Below are positions 10,267 through 20,662 of a stretch of 64,000 nt of DNA, one piece after another (position 1 is the stretch's first letter; each line of letters opens with the position of its first letter). Under the pieces are notes generated by a model. That model saw nothing but the letters and a program-made list of their open reading frames with translations. It made no database searches and was not told the origin of the DNA. A program made the translations under genes and the position numbers. The stretch comes from Chitinophagales bacterium 33-2 (GTDB lineage Bacteria > Bacteroidota > Bacteroidia > Chitinophagales > Chitinophagaceae), in NCBI GenBank assembly GCA_002050435.1, contig MWYV01000006.1, positions 62,001 through 126,000 on the forward strand. Reading direction: 5' to 3'.

Positions 10267-10953
10267 GATTTCGATAAAACGCTCAATGGTTCTAGCGTTG
10301 TTGATGATTACATCTATTTTTCATTATTTCCTTTAGATCGGTGAAGTACACCAGCTTTGCCATTTCCATTTTGTCATTTTCAAAGCTGAATTGCTGAAGC
10401 AATTGTACTACCTGCGCGGTTAAAAAATAATTCCTGGTGATGGCATCTCTGGCCATGATCTTTTTCTGATCCCTAAAATGCTGTTCCCTGATCCTGTTGA
10501 TCAACCGGTCAAAATCCATTGTGGACATGGGATGTTGATAAGCACCTGTTGATCCATAATCATCATGGTCATTCAAGTCATCATCATACCATCCTCGGCC
10601 CTGTAAAGATTTTTCATCTACCATTGCTTTTCCAAAACGATTTACCATAACATCAACATGGTAAGATGGCCTGACAGTTACAGTGGAAGCAAAGATCACA
10701 TCCTTGTTCCAGTTGTTGTTTCTTCCCTGGTTGTTTCTGCCGGCATTGCGGTTAAAAAGATCCGGATGGCATAATTGCCTGGTCTGAGATCATGAAGTAC
10801 CAGTGTTTTACTTTTAAACTGGTAGGTTCTTCCATTTACTGAAATAGAAGCATTGCCTGCATTGGCTAAGGTAATGGTAAGAATGCCTTCATTTGCAGCG
10901 AATGCAGCAACTGAAATAAAGGTTGCTGTAATTAGGGTAAATAAAGTTTTCAT
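10240..10953 (-). pseudogene. DUF4476-family exported protein, frameshifted
   Basis: Reads from ATG 10953 with signal peptide MKTLFTLITATFISVAAFA and a beta-rich segment ending GNYAIRIF. The frame is then lost at a run of five A (plus strand, 10754-10758). Restoring one base gives a smooth continuation NRNAGRNNQGRNNNWNKDV into the 3' frame (10292-10699), whose apparent GTG start is only an internal Val codon. The 3' frame holds the DUF4476 core (MSTMDFDRLINRI, QVVQLLQQFSFENDKMEMAK). A second lesion is possible at the five-T run 10317-10321: removing one base extends the protein through VIINNARTIERFIEI to a stop at 10240, which looks more like a family C-terminus. An AGGAGG lies 8 nt before the ATG. 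Function of the family is unknown to me. Either a young pseudogene or homopolymer sequencing errors. Confidence 0.75.
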
Positions 10954-11125
10954 AATGAAATCCTCCTGCTGCTCTGATTGCTTGTTTTTCCTTCTGTTTA
11001 GGTCGTAGAATTGTAAACAAAAGTTAAAGCATCATCAATAATAGCTTCCTCTGTATCAAATAGAAATCGATCTTTATGCAATCCCTGTAGATTTTGCATC
11101 CTCAGGGGTCGTTCAAAACACTATT

Positions 11126-14100
11126 ATGAAAATCTACCTGAATTATATAATTACTGCAATTTTTCTTTGCTTATCCTTTGCTTCCATCGCCCAAAAAACA
11201 AATTATGAAGCGGAATGGAAAAAAATCGAAGCGCTCATTGAAAAAGAAAGAAGACCGCAGACTGCACTGATAGAAGTAAAAAAATTATATGAAAGGGCCC
11301 GGGCTGAAAACAACGCCGTTCAGCATGTGAAAAGCCTTGTTTACTTATCAGCGCTTCAAGAGGAAACCAGGGAAGAAAATCATTTAGCATCCATAAAAGA
11401 TCTTGAAAAAGAATTAATCACGGTAAAAGAACCCGCGCGGTCTATTGTTTATAGTCTGCTTGCAGGTAAGTACTGGTCCTATTTTCAAATAAACCGCTGG
11501 AAACTTTACAGCCGTACACAAACAATTGGTTTTGTAAAAGAAGACATTGCCACCTGGTCAACACAAGATTTCCATGAAAAGATCGCAGCACTTTACCTGC
11601 AATCCATCCGGAATCAATCCCTCCTGCAACAAACTTCTTTGCAGGCTTATGATCCTATCCTTAGAAAAGGAAATGCCCGCAACTTACGTCCTACCCTTTA
11701 TGACCTGCTGGCCCACCAAGCGCTTCGCTATTTCGAAAATGACGAAAGAAACATTAAAAAACCCGTCTATGCCTTTGAAATTGAACAACCCCAGGCATTT
11801 GCACCGGCAAAAGATTTTATTGCATTTGATTTCAAAACGCGTGACAGCTTATCGCTGCATCATAAAGCATTGCTGATCTACCAGCAACTGATTGCCTTTC
11901 ATCTAAAAAATAATCGTACAGATGCGCTGGTGGATGTGGACCTGAAAAGAATCCAATTTGTTTACAGCAATTCTACTCACGAGGATAAACAGGACCTATA
12001 TGAAAAGGCACTAATGGCCATTTCAAATGGAAACAGGGGCCCTTCAGGAAACCAGGCGCGCTACTTACTGGCAGCACATTACAACCAGCTGGCCAGTGGA
12101 TACGAAGCAGGTAAAGACACTTCAAATAAATATGGAAAATTAAAAGCAAAAGCACTACTGGAAACGACGGTTAAAGACAGCAGTATAAAAAATGAAGGCT
12201 GGATAAACAGCTATAATTTACTAAATGAAATAACCAGGAACGACTTCAGTTTTGAATTGGAAAAAGTAAACCTGCCAGGGCAGCCTTTCCGTGTTTTGGT
12301 AAGTTATCGCAACCTGTCAAGTATTTCATTCAGGGTGGTAAGGATAACAGCTGCAATGAAAAAACAAATGGAAAGAGGATGGGACGATGCTTTCTGGAAT
12401 CTCCTGCTGCAGACAAATGCTTTAAGATCATGGGGCCAGGCACTTCCTGACCCAAAAGATCTTCAACAACATAAAGTGGAAGTGAAGGCTGATGCGTTAT
12501 CGTTAGGGGAATACATTTTAATTGCTTCAACCGAAAATTTCCAGAAAAAGCAAAACCTTATTGGTGCGCAATTCTTTCATGTTTCCAATATTAGTTACAT
12601 CAATAATGACAATGCCTTTTTTATCCTGAACCGTAACACAGGTGAGCCCATTAAAAATGCAAAAGCAGAAGCATTTGAAAGGATTTATAATTATAATGAC
12701 AGCCGGTTTTCCCGGACAAGAATCGGAGCTTATTCTGCAAATTCCATGGGACTGATACAGGTTGAGTCAAACAAAACCAGGAACAATGGTTTTTTTCTGG
12801 ATGTATGGTCCGGAAATGATACGCTTGCCATGCAGGAACATTTTTACCAGTACCACTATTACGACCAGCCAGAAAACAAAGCTCCACATAAGATCTTTTT
12901 CTTCACAGACCGTTCCATATACAGACCAGGGCAGCAAATCCATTTTAAAGGCATCACGCTTGCTCCTGAAAAAGAGCATAACAGCATTGCAGTTGATTTT
13001 AAAACTACCATCTACCTGCGCGATGCAAACTACCAAATGATAGATTCCATCGCGGTAACAACAAATGAATTTGGATCTTTTTCAGGAATATTTAAACTTC
13101 CCCAGCAGGGGTTGACCGGGAGTTTTTTTATTATGGACAAGGGCAACCGGAACCAGGTGGAAATTTCTGTTGAAGAATACAAAAGGCCCAAATTCAATAT
13201 AGAATTTCTTCCCATTACCCAAACTTATATTGTAAATGATACGGTAAGTATAAGTGGAGTTGCAAAGGCTTATGCTGGTAATACCATAGATGGCGCCAGT
13301 GTAAATTATAGGGTAGTCAGGCAACCCCGATTCATATATCCGGGTTGGCACAACAGGTCCTGGCTTCCACAAACAGCACCAATGGAAATCACAAATGGAT
13401 CTACGGTTACGGATGTGAATGGAAATTTCACCATCCGGTTTGTGGCAGTTCCTGATAAAAAAATCAGCCGGAAACTGGATCCATTATTTGACTATGTTGT
13501 TTATGCCGACATCACCGATATCAATGGTGAAACCAGGAGTAATGAAAAAAGAATAACTGCAGCTTATAAGCACCTCGTGTTGTATGTTGACATACCACCG
13601 CGCATAATAAAGGATTCACTTTCAAAAATCAAAATCAGAACCGAAAACCTGAATGGTGTTTTCCAGCCTTCATTTATTAAAGCAAGATTTGTTCAACTGA
13701 TTCCTGAGAAAAGACTGATCAGGCCACGCTACTGGTCAAAACCAGACCAGTTTGTGATGGACAAAGCAACATACATTGCTTTATTTCCACATGATGAATA
13801 TCATGATGAATCAGATCCTTCCACCTGGCAAAAATCCGCCAATGTTTATTCGCATAATGATAGTTTGAAAACAAACGGATCCTGGAACATGTCCAATAAA
13901 CAAATTCCTGCAGGGTTTTATGAACTGACCATTCAAACGCAGGATAAAAAAGGGGATACCATTCAACAAGTCCTATATGTTGAAGTTTTTGAGGAAGGCA
14001 AGGTTTCTGAAAAACCAACTTACTTCACATTTCATTCTCCCGCTGACAACAAAGAACCGGGTGAAATAGCACAAGCCTTATTTTCTTCATCACTCCAGGT

Positions 14101-17100
14101 TTTCCTGTTGAGGCATATCGACAAAAACAAAAAACTGTCTGTTCGTTTTTCAGAAAAAGATGTAGACCACCATATCATTAACAATGAAGTAAAAATATTT
14201 ACCTATCCAATTCAGGAAACAGACAGAGGGGGTTTTGGGGTCAAATATTTCTTCGTAAAACACAACCGTTTTTTCTCAGCTGATGGAAATATTATTGTTC
14301 CATGGACCAACAAAGAGCTGGATATCACCTACCACAGTTTTAGAGATAAAACTTTACCTGGAAGTAATGAAACATGGAAGCTTACCATTAAAGGAAAAAA
14401 GAATGAATCCATTGCAGCAGAAATGCTGGCCGGAATGTATGATGCTTCCCTGGACCAATTTAAAAATCACCAGTGGCAGCAGCCTGCTATCTGGTATAAC
14501 TACACTTCACGCTATAACTGGAATACGCATCATAATTTCACTGCTGTAAATTCATTTGAGCAGAGGTTCTCAGAACCCCCTTACCGGTCGGTGAAAAAAG
14601 TATATGACCAGTTCATTTTCGATCATGGCAATGAGCAGGTATTTACCGTTGGACTTGGCCTGACCCGAAATTCGGCAGAGTCACGCCAGGATGGAATGAT
14701 TTCAAAAAGACTGGAGGGAAGAACCATGGGTGTTTCCGCTGCACCACCGGCGGCAGAAATGATGGCACAGGATGCTAAAGCGGAAGAACAAACGCAGGAA
14801 ACCATTACCAAAGTTCCGGCGCCAGCCGATCCAATCCAGGTAAGGACCAACTTGAATGAAACAGCATTCTTTTTCCCGCATCTCAGAACGGATAATAATG
14901 GAAATATTGAATTCAGTTTTACCGTTCCTGAAGCATTAACCAGGTGGAAAATGCTGTCCATGGCACATTCAAAAGATCTTGCTTTTGGAAGTGCGGTAAA
15001 CGAAATTATTACGCAAAAAGAACTGATGGTGCAACCCAATGCACCAAGATTCCTGAGGCAGGGCGACAGGATCGAATTTTCCACCAAGGTGGTTAACTTA
15101 TCCGAAAAGGAAATGACCGGCCAGGTACAATTACAATTATTTGATGCATCAACCAACCAGTCTGTAGATGGATATTTCCTCAATACGTTTCCAAACCAAT
15201 TTTTTACGGTTGCTGCTGGTCAAAGTGAAGACATCCGGTTTCCGGTCCAGGTGCCTTTCCAATTCAACAGTACTTTATCCTGGAGGATCGTTGCGGTCAG
15301 TGGAAATTTCAGTGACGGAGAAGAAAACATCCTGCCTGTTCTTTCGAACAGAATGCTGGTTACTGAAACAATGCCACTGCATATCCGGGGTAGCGGAAGC
15401 AAAACTTTTTCTTTTGACAAACTGAAGAATGCTTCAGCAAGCAATACGCTGCAACATCATTCGCTTACAGTGGAATATACCGGCAATCCTACCTGGTTTG
15501 CAGTTCAGGCATTGCCCTTTCTTGCAGAAAATACAAATGAAAGTTCTGAACAGGTTTGGAGCCGATACTATGCAAATGCACTGGCCTCAGGAATCGCCAA
15601 TTCCATTCCACGGATCAAAGCCATTTTTGACCAATGGAGCATCCGGGACACTGCTGCGCTGCTGTCAAATCTTCTAAAGAATGAAGAATTGAAATCAATT
15701 TTGATACAGGAAACGCCATGGGTTTTGGCAGCACAAAATGAAACGGAACAAAAAAGAAATATTGCCCTCCTTTTCGACATGGTTCGCATGGACACAGAGC
15801 TTCAATCCAATCTGCAAAAATTAAAAAACCTTCAAAGTCCGAATGGTGGTTTTGTCTGGTTCAAAGGTGGTCCGGATGACAGGCACATCACCCAGTATAT
15901 TGTTACTGGAATCGGACGCTTACGCAAACTGAATTATGCAAAAACTGATTTAAACGCCATTAGCACCCCAGCATTAAATTACCTGGATAGAAAAATAAAA
16001 GAAGATTACGACAGGCTGCTGAAATCAAAAGGAGATCTTTCAAAACAGCAGATTTCCCCCATCCAGATCCAATACCTCTATATGCGCAGTTTTTTTTCAC
16101 AGGACATTCCGGCAGCTTCAAAAACAGCGTTCCAGTATTATTTAAAACAGGCCAAACAATTCTGGGTAACTCAAAACAAATATTTACAGGGAATGACCGC
16201 GTTAGCTTTGTTTCGCAGTGGCGACAGTCAAACTCCTGCAGCAATTCTCCGATCGCTTAAAGAAACTTCGATCACTGATCCGGAAATGGGTATGTACTGG
16301 AAGGACATTCGCTTCGGTTACAGCTGGTCCTGGCAATATGCGCCGATTGAAACACAGGCTTTATTGATAGAAGCCTTTTCAGAGATCAGCAAGGATGTGA
16401 AATCAGTAGATGACATGAAAACCTGGCTGATCAAAAATAAGCAAACCACGCACTGGAAAACCTCAAAGGCTACTGCTGATGCATGTTACGCTATGCTGAT
16501 AAAAGGATCTGACTGGATTGCTGCTGAACCACGTGTATCCATTGCTTTAGGCAATGTTTCCATTACCAATTCCGGCCCTGGAACAGAAGCAGGAACAGGA
16601 TACTTCAAAACTGCCCTGCCTCCAAAATCCATTGAGCCATCTATGGGAACAGTGAATCTTTCTGTACAATACCCGGTGTCGGGCGAACAAACTACACCGG
16701 TTACAGCTCCCTCCTGGGGCGCTGTGTACTGGCAGTATTTTGAAGACCTGAATAAAATAACATTTGCTGAAACACCATTAAAACTAAATAAGAAACTTTT
16801 CATTGAAAAGCACTCCGACCGTGGTCCGGTGCTAACTCCGGTTCACGAAGGAATGGAATTGAAAATAGGTGACAAAATAATCGTAAGGATCGAGTTGCGA
16901 TCAGACCGGGACATGGAATATGTTCACATGAAAGATATGCGGGCTTCTTCCCTTGAACCAGTGAATGTGCTCAGCGGGTATCAATGGCAGGGAGGTCTTG
17001 GTTATTATGAAAGCACCAGAGATGCCAGCACCAACTTCTTTTTCCATTACCTGCCCAAAGGCACTTATGTTTTTGAATATACCCTGTTTGTAAGCCATAA

Positions 17101-17194
17101 GGGTGCCTTCAGCAATGGGATCACCACCATACAATCGATGTATGCACCGGAATTTACGGCGCACAGCGAGGGCGTTAAAATAAATGTGGATTAG
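11126..17194 (+). CDS. Alpha-2-macroglobulin-like protein, thioester cysteine absent
   Basis: A 2022-aa exported protein with signal peptide 1-23 (ending SIAQ). A helical N-terminal third is followed by an MG2-type macroglobulin domain starting near residue 589 (FFFTDRSIYRPGQQIHFKG). The A2M domain (~1247 on) shows FFPHLRTDNNGNIEFSFTVP and TRWKMLSMAHS, followed by the alpha-helical thioester-domain region. At the thioester site the sequence is SSEQ (1473-1476), where the family motif is CxEQ, so covalent trapping by this protein is not expected. Bacterial homologues are periplasmic or surface protease traps and are often lipoproteins; no lipobox is seen here. A second family member at the window end keeps CTEQ. 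Role as structural or non-thioester inhibitor is inferred. Confidence 0.88.
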   Translation: MKIYLNYIITAIFLCLSFASIAQKTNYEAEWKKIEALIEKERRPQTALIEVKKLYERARAENNAVQHVKSLVYLSALQEETREENHLASIKDLEKELITVKEPARSIVYSLLAGKYWSYFQINRWKLYSRTQTIGFVKEDIATWSTQDFHEKIAALYLQSIRNQSLLQQTSLQAYDPILRKGNARNLRPTLYDLLAHQALRYFENDERNIKKPVYAFEIEQPQAFAPAKDFIAFDFKTRDSLSLHHKALLIYQQLIAFHLKNNRTDALVDVDLKRIQFVYSNSTHEDKQDLYEKALMAISNGNRGPSGNQARYLLAAHYNQLASGYEAGKDTSNKYGKLKAKALLETTVKDSSIKNEGWINSYNLLNEITRNDFSFELEKVNLPGQPFRVLVSYRNLSSISFRVVRITAAMKKQMERGWDDAFWNLLLQTNALRSWGQALPDPKDLQQHKVEVKADALSLGEYILIASTENFQKKQNLIGAQFFHVSNISYINNDNAFFILNRNTGEPIKNAKAEAFERIYNYNDSRFSRTRIGAYSANSMGLIQVESNKTRNNGFFLDVWSGNDTLAMQEHFYQYHYYDQPENKAPHKIFFFTDRSIYRPGQQIHFKGITLAPEKEHNSIAVDFKTTIYLRDANYQMIDSIAVTTNEFGSFSGIFKLPQQGLTGSFFIMDKGNRNQVEISVEEYKRPKFNIEFLPITQTYIVNDTVSISGVAKAYAGNTIDGASVNYRVVRQPRFIYPGWHNRSWLPQTAPMEITNGSTVTDVNGNFTIRFVAVPDKKISRKLDPLFDYVVYADITDINGETRSNEKRITAAYKHLVLYVDIPPRIIKDSLSKIKIRTENLNGVFQPSFIKARFVQLIPEKRLIRPRYWSKPDQFVMDKATYIALFPHDEYHDESDPSTWQKSANVYSHNDSLKTNGSWNMSNKQIPAGFYELTIQTQDKKGDTIQQVLYVEVFEEGKVSEKPTYFTFHSPADNKEPGEIAQALFSSSLQVFLLRHIDKNKKLSVRFSEKDVDHHIINNEVKIFTYPIQETDRGGFGVKYFFVKHNRFFSADGNIIVPWTNKELDITYHSFRDKTLPGSNETWKLTIKGKKNESIAAEMLAGMYDASLDQFKNHQWQQPAIWYNYTSRYNWNTHHNFTAVNSFEQRFSEPPYRSVKKVYDQFIFDHGNEQVFTVGLGLTRNSAESRQDGMISKRLEGRTMGVSAAPPAAEMMAQDAKAEEQTQETITKVPAPADPIQVRTNLNETAFFFPHLRTDNNGNIEFSFTVPEALTRWKMLSMAHSKDLAFGSAVNEIITQKELMVQPNAPRFLRQGDRIEFSTKVVNLSEKEMTGQVQLQLFDASTNQSVDGYFLNTFPNQFFTVAAGQSEDIRFPVQVPFQFNSTLSWRIVAVSGNFSDGEENILPVLSNRMLVTETMPLHIRGSGSKTFSFDKLKNASASNTLQHHSLTVEYTGNPTWFAVQALPFLAENTNESSEQVWSRYYANALASGIANSIPRIKAIFDQWSIRDTAALLSNLLKNEELKSILIQETPWVLAAQNETEQKRNIALLFDMVRMDTELQSNLQKLKNLQSPNGGFVWFKGGPDDRHITQYIVTGIGRLRKLNYAKTDLNAISTPALNYLDRKIKEDYDRLLKSKGDLSKQQISPIQIQYLYMRSFFSQDIPAASKTAFQYYLKQAKQFWVTQNKYLQGMTALALFRSGDSQTPAAILRSLKETSITDPEMGMYWKDIRFGYSWSWQYAPIETQALLIEAFSEISKDVKSVDDMKTWLIKNKQTTHWKTSKATADACYAMLIKGSDWIAAEPRVSIALGNVSITNSGPGTEAGTGYFKTALPPKSIEPSMGTVNLSVQYPVSGEQTTPVTAPSWGAVYWQYFEDLNKITFAETPLKLNKKLFIEKHSDRGPVLTPVHEGMELKIGDKIIVRIELRSDRDMEYVHMKDMRASSLEPVNVLSGYQWQGGLGYYESTRDASTNFFFHYLPKGTYVFEYTLFVSHKGAFSNGITTIQSMYAPEFTAHSEGVKINVD

Positions 17195-17271
17195 TCATTT
17201 GTGCTTAGAATATCCGGATCGTGGTTATGAATATCTGAAAGGAATGCGGCATTATCATTTACTTTGCCGCA

Positions 17272-18330
17272 ATGGTTGTGGATTATCTCATCATAGGCCA
17301 GGGTATTTCAGGCACCATGCTTTCCTGGTACTTATACCGTGAGGGAAAAACTTTTCTTGTAATTGATCATGAAGCCGTTGACACGCCTTCAAGAGTAGCG
17401 GCTGGCATCATTAATCCAGTAACAGGGCGCAGGTATGTGACTACATGGATGATCGAAGAAGTAATGCCCTTTTCTATATCAGCTTATACAACCATTGGAA
17501 ATTTTTTAGGTCATGATCTTGTTCAAAACAAAAACATCATAGACTTTTTTCCTTCCACGCAAATGCGCGAAGCATTCATTGAAAGAATCGATGAAGACGA
17601 TCAATACTTAAATGCTTTCCCGGATCAGAATCATTTTAATCAATATTTTAATTATGACTTTGGATGTGGTGAAATAAGTCCCTGTTTTTCTATTGATCTT
17701 CAGACACTGCTCTATGAATGGAATAAAAAACTGGTTGAAATGAACAGCTTTCGACAGGCTGAATTCAAACCTGGAGATTTGACTTTTACAGCAGACCAGG
17801 TTCAATATGAAGATATCACAGCGCAGAAGATCATTTTTTGTAATGGCACAGGAACGATGGATCTACCGGCTTTTCAATTGCTTCCCTTTGCACCAAACAA
17901 AGGAGAAACCTTGCTGATTGAATGTAAAGATCTCAAAAACCAGTTTATTTTTAAACGATCTATGGTAGTAGCACCTACGCCGGAAAAGGATATTTTCTGG
18001 GTGGGTTCCAGTTATGCCTGGGAGTTCGACCATGCGCACCCTACCGAACAATTTCTAAAAAACACTAAAACACTGCTTGATCACTGGATAAAGCTTCCAT
18101 ACAAGATCCTTTCACACAAAGCATCTGTGCGGCCTGCAACATTGGAACGCCGGCCTTTTATAGGTTTTCATCCTAATTATCCTGCCCTCGGAATATTAAA
18201 TGGAATGGGAAGCAAAGGCGCCTCGCTCGCACCTTTCTTTGCCCATCAACTGGTACAGCATATTGTGCACAGCCTGCCCATTACCGATGAAGCCAACGTG
18301 AACAGGTTTTCCAGAATTCTTTCCAAATAA
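17272..18330 (+). CDS. FAD-dependent oxidoreductase (DAO superfamily)
   Basis: A 352-aa soluble protein beginning with a Rossmann dinucleotide motif GQGISG (9-14) followed by the acidic end of beta-2 (VIDHE), and ASRVAAGIINPVTGRR-like residues at 40-55 typical of the D-amino-acid-oxidase/glycine-oxidase superfamily. The C-terminus carries ASVRPATLERRPFIG and a GMGSKGASLAPFFA FAD-closing segment. Substrate cannot be told from sequence. It is the first gene of a same-strand run and stands 77 bp after the macroglobulin gene. Alternative: the C-terminal oxidase module of MnmC is related, but no methyltransferase half is present. Confidence 0.85.
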   Translation: MVVDYLIIGQGISGTMLSWYLYREGKTFLVIDHEAVDTPSRVAAGIINPVTGRRYVTTWMIEEVMPFSISAYTTIGNFLGHDLVQNKNIIDFFPSTQMREAFIERIDEDDQYLNAFPDQNHFNQYFNYDFGCGEISPCFSIDLQTLLYEWNKKLVEMNSFRQAEFKPGDLTFTADQVQYEDITAQKIIFCNGTGTMDLPAFQLLPFAPNKGETLLIECKDLKNQFIFKRSMVVAPTPEKDIFWVGSSYAWEFDHAHPTEQFLKNTKTLLDHWIKLPYKILSHKASVRPATLERRPFIGFHPNYPALGILNGMGSKGASLAPFFAHQLVQHIVHSLPITDEANVNRFSRILSK

Positions 18331-18333
18331 AAT

Positions 18334-18341
18334 TAGTTTTG
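18334..18341 (+). promoter_or_regulatory. -7 box TAGTTTTG upstream of the small membrane protein gene
   Basis: Matches TAnnTTTG and lies 18 bp before ATG 18360, immediately after the preceding stop codon. Confidence 0.4.
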
Positions 18342-18359
18342 CAGCACCAAAATATATTT

Positions 18360-18770
18360 ATGTCAACTGATAAAGAACCTGAATTTTCCATTCCTGCCCG
18401 ATTCAGGAAAATGGAAAACATGCATATTGTTTTCTGGCTGATTAAAGATATCAGCTGGTGCATGATCTGGAAATCCCTTGGACTGGCCATGATCATCCCT
18501 ACACTTTCCATCGCCCTTGTTATTTCATGGCGAACGCGGCATCTTAAATCTGAATTGGCACATAACCTGGCGGTAACCTTCTGGATCATTGCAAACGCCC
18601 TGTGGATGATCAGTGAGTTTTTTCATTTTGATACGCTGGTGATCTGGAATATGTTTACCGGCAAACACCTTGCACTCATCCCATTTTTATTTGGCATAGG
18701 GGTACTTGGCTTTTATTACCTTGTTCAAAAGCCAGGAGAACGAAAATCAATGCAGGTAGCCACGCTTTAA
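18360..18770 (+). CDS. Small four-helix membrane protein, function unknown
   Basis: 136 aa from ATG 18360; the frame can be extended to a TTG at 18339, but the ATG has the better position after the TAGTTTTG box. A short charged N-terminus is followed by about four hydrophobic segments (SLGLAMIIPTLSIALVISW; NLAVTFWIIANALWMI; a region around WNMFTGKHLALIPFLFGIGV; GVLGFYYLV). I do not recognise the family. The gene ends 9 bp before the MutS-like gene and is probably cotranscribed with it. Confidence 0.75.
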   Translation: MSTDKEPEFSIPARFRKMENMHIVFWLIKDISWCMIWKSLGLAMIIPTLSIALVISWRTRHLKSELAHNLAVTFWIIANALWMISEFFHFDTLVIWNMFTGKHLALIPFLFGIGVLGFYYLVQKPGERKSMQVATL

Positions 18771-18779
18771 TTACACCTT

Positions 18780-20591
18780 ATGCAACTACAGGAACCGAAC
18801 CTTACGTATCATGAAGCCATAAAGAAACACCAGGCAACCCTTGCAACTTTACTGAAGCGAAGGAGCAGGATGGGGTGGACAAGACTTATTATATTCCTGC
18901 TCACCGTTTTAATTAGTTACCAGGTTTTCATCAACTTCGGACTCTGGGGCATCGCTGCACTTATTTCAGGCATCAGCATTTTATTATTTCTTGTATCTAA
19001 AGATGTTAATAATAACCAGCAAATTCAAAACACAAAAAATCTTATAAAGATCAATGAAGAAGAACTAAGATTTATACAACATGATTTTCACCATGCTTTT
19101 GATGGATCAGGTTATGTTCCCGCACTTCATGATTATGCACATGACCTGGATCTGTTTGGAACCGCTTCTGTTTATCAATACATCAACCGGTGCTTCAGCG
19201 AGCAGGGAAGAACTAAAATGGCTCATGATCTTTCATCCGCACTGCCTGTTGAACGCATCCTGGAAAGACAGGCCGCGGTAAATGAATTAGCGCCTATGGT
19301 TGACTGGAGGCAACAATTACAGTCGATCTCCATGCTCAATAACATCACCACAAGCACCGAACAACGTGCAATAAAATGGATTGCTGAAGAACCATCTTCA
19401 TTTAAATCCAAAAGCTGGATTTTTTTTATACCTATGTATTCTGCAATAACCATTGCTTCCGCAATTGCTGCCATCTTTGGATACATACCCGGGGCCATAT
19501 TTATTTTCTTGTTTGGCATTTATTTTACCACTTCCATCATCCTCAGCCGCAATACCATCAAACCCTATATACATCTGGGGGGCATTGTCAAAGAGATCCT
19601 TACATTTCAAAAAATGGTGGAATGGATCGAAAGCATTTCTTTTCAATCACAACTGATCAACCGGATAAAAAACAATGCTGCTCCGGAAAACGGATCCGCA
19701 GCCGTTCAGATCAGGGAGTTAAAATCCATTCTCGACAAATTTGATCTTCGGTTAAGCATTGTAGGCTTATTGTTCTTTAACAGTTTTCTTTTGTGGGATG
19801 TCAGGCAAATGCTGGCCTTGAACCGCTGGAGAGAAAGAAATAAAAACCTGCTGGCACATTGGTTTGAACTCGTTGCGGAAATGGAAGTGCTGAATAGCCT
19901 TGCTACTTTAAAATTCAACCACCCCGATTGGTGTATTCCACAGATCTTACCAACCCATTTTCATTTGCAGGGAGAGGCCATAGGTCATCCTTTAATTAAT
20001 AAACAAAGCCGGGTAAGGAATGATTTTAATTTGAATGGTATACCTGAAATTGCATTGATCACCGGTTCAAACATGGCCGGCAAAAGCACTTTCCTCCGGA
20101 GCCTTGGTGTTGGATTTTTAATGGCCCAGATGGGGGCCGTGGTCTGCGCAAAAAGTTTTTCCTTCTCGCCGGTAAAGATCATGAGCAGCATGCGCATTGC
20201 AGATAACCTGTCGGAAAACACTTCCACTTTTTATGCAGAACTAAAAAAACTAAAAACCATAATTGAAGCAGTGAACAGAAATGAAAAGATATTCATTCTG
20301 CTTGATGAGATCCTCCGCGGAACCAATTCACTGGACCGGCATTCCGGTTCTGCGGCCCTTATTTCCCAACTGGTGAAAGAAAATGCAGTGGCCGTAATCG
20401 CCACACATGATGTGGAACTGGCAACCTTGAAAAATAAATTTTCTGAAAGCATACATAATTACCATTTTGATGTTCAGGTAGAAGGCGAAGAACTGTACTT
20501 TGATTATAAACTTAAAGAAGGCATCTGCAGAAGTCTCAATGCCTCCATCCTAATGAAAAAGATCGGGATCAGGCTGGACGAACAGGATTAG
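18780..20591 (+). CDS. Membrane-anchored MutS-like ATPase
   Basis: 603 aa. The C-terminal ~190 residues are a MutS-type ABC ATPase (domain V): Walker [10 protein letters not shown] at 429-437, signature region with [11 protein letters not shown], Walker [14 protein letters not shown] near 508, and the switch [10 protein letters not shown]. The N-terminal half lacks the mismatch-recognition domain I with its Phe-x-Glu. It has instead two hydrophobic stretches near residues 35-65 ([17 protein letters not shown] and on) and two more at ~205-260. So this is a membrane protein of the MutS superfamily, not the repair factor MutS1 and not MutS2 (no Smr domain). Its biological role is unknown. Sits 9 bp after a small membrane protein gene and 71 bp before aspS. 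Confidence 0.85.
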   Translation: MQLQEPNLTYHEAIKKHQATLATLLKRRSRMGWTRLIIFLLTVLISYQVFINFGLWGIAALISGISILLFLVSKDVNNNQQIQNTKNLIKINEEELRFIQHDFHHAFDGSGYVPALHDYAHDLDLFGTASVYQYINRCFSEQGRTKMAHDLSSALPVERILERQAAVNELAPMVDWRQQLQSISMLNNITTSTEQRAIKWIAEEPSSFKSKSWIFFIPMYSAITIASAIAAIFGYIPGAIFIFLFGIYFTTSIILSRNTIKPYIHLGGIVKEILTFQKMVEWIESISFQSQLINRIKNNAAPENGSAAVQIRELKSILDKFDLRLSIVGLLFFNSFLLWDVRQMLALNRWRERNKNLLAHWFELVAEMEVLNSLATLKFNHPDWCIPQILPTHFHLQGEAIGHPLINKQSRVRNDFNLNGIPEIALITGSNMAGKSTFLRSLGVGFLMAQMGAVVCAKSFSFSPVKIMSSMRIADNLSENTSTFYAELKKLKTIIEAVNRNEKIFILLDEILRGTNSLDRHSGSAALISQLVKENAVAVIATHDVELATLKNKFSESIHNYHFDVQVEGEELYFDYKLKEGICRSLNASILMKKIGIRLDEQD

Positions 20592-20618
20592 GTTCAACTT
20601 TTTATTTCCCTGCTGTTT

Positions 20619-20626
20619 ATCTTTGC
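20619..20626 (+). promoter_or_regulatory. -7 box TATCTTTG upstream of aspS
   Basis: Matches TAnnTTTG, 36 bp before ATG 20663. The leader contains a short hairpin CTGCCT/AGGCAG at 20630-20647. Confidence 0.5.
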
Positions 20627-20662
20627 GACCTGCCTGGCGTAAGGCAGCATCAACCAATACAT

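Noticed and set aside
10292-10699. Separate 135-aa gene starting at GTG 10699
   Set aside because: The GTG is an internal Val codon; the sequence before it in the same frame continues the upstream protein once a homopolymer base is restored.
10750-10762. Programmed -1 frameshifting in the DUF4476 gene
   Set aside because: The site reads C TTT TTA on the coding strand, not a canonical X XXY YYZ slippery heptamer, and I see no downstream stimulatory structure; an indel in the run is simpler.
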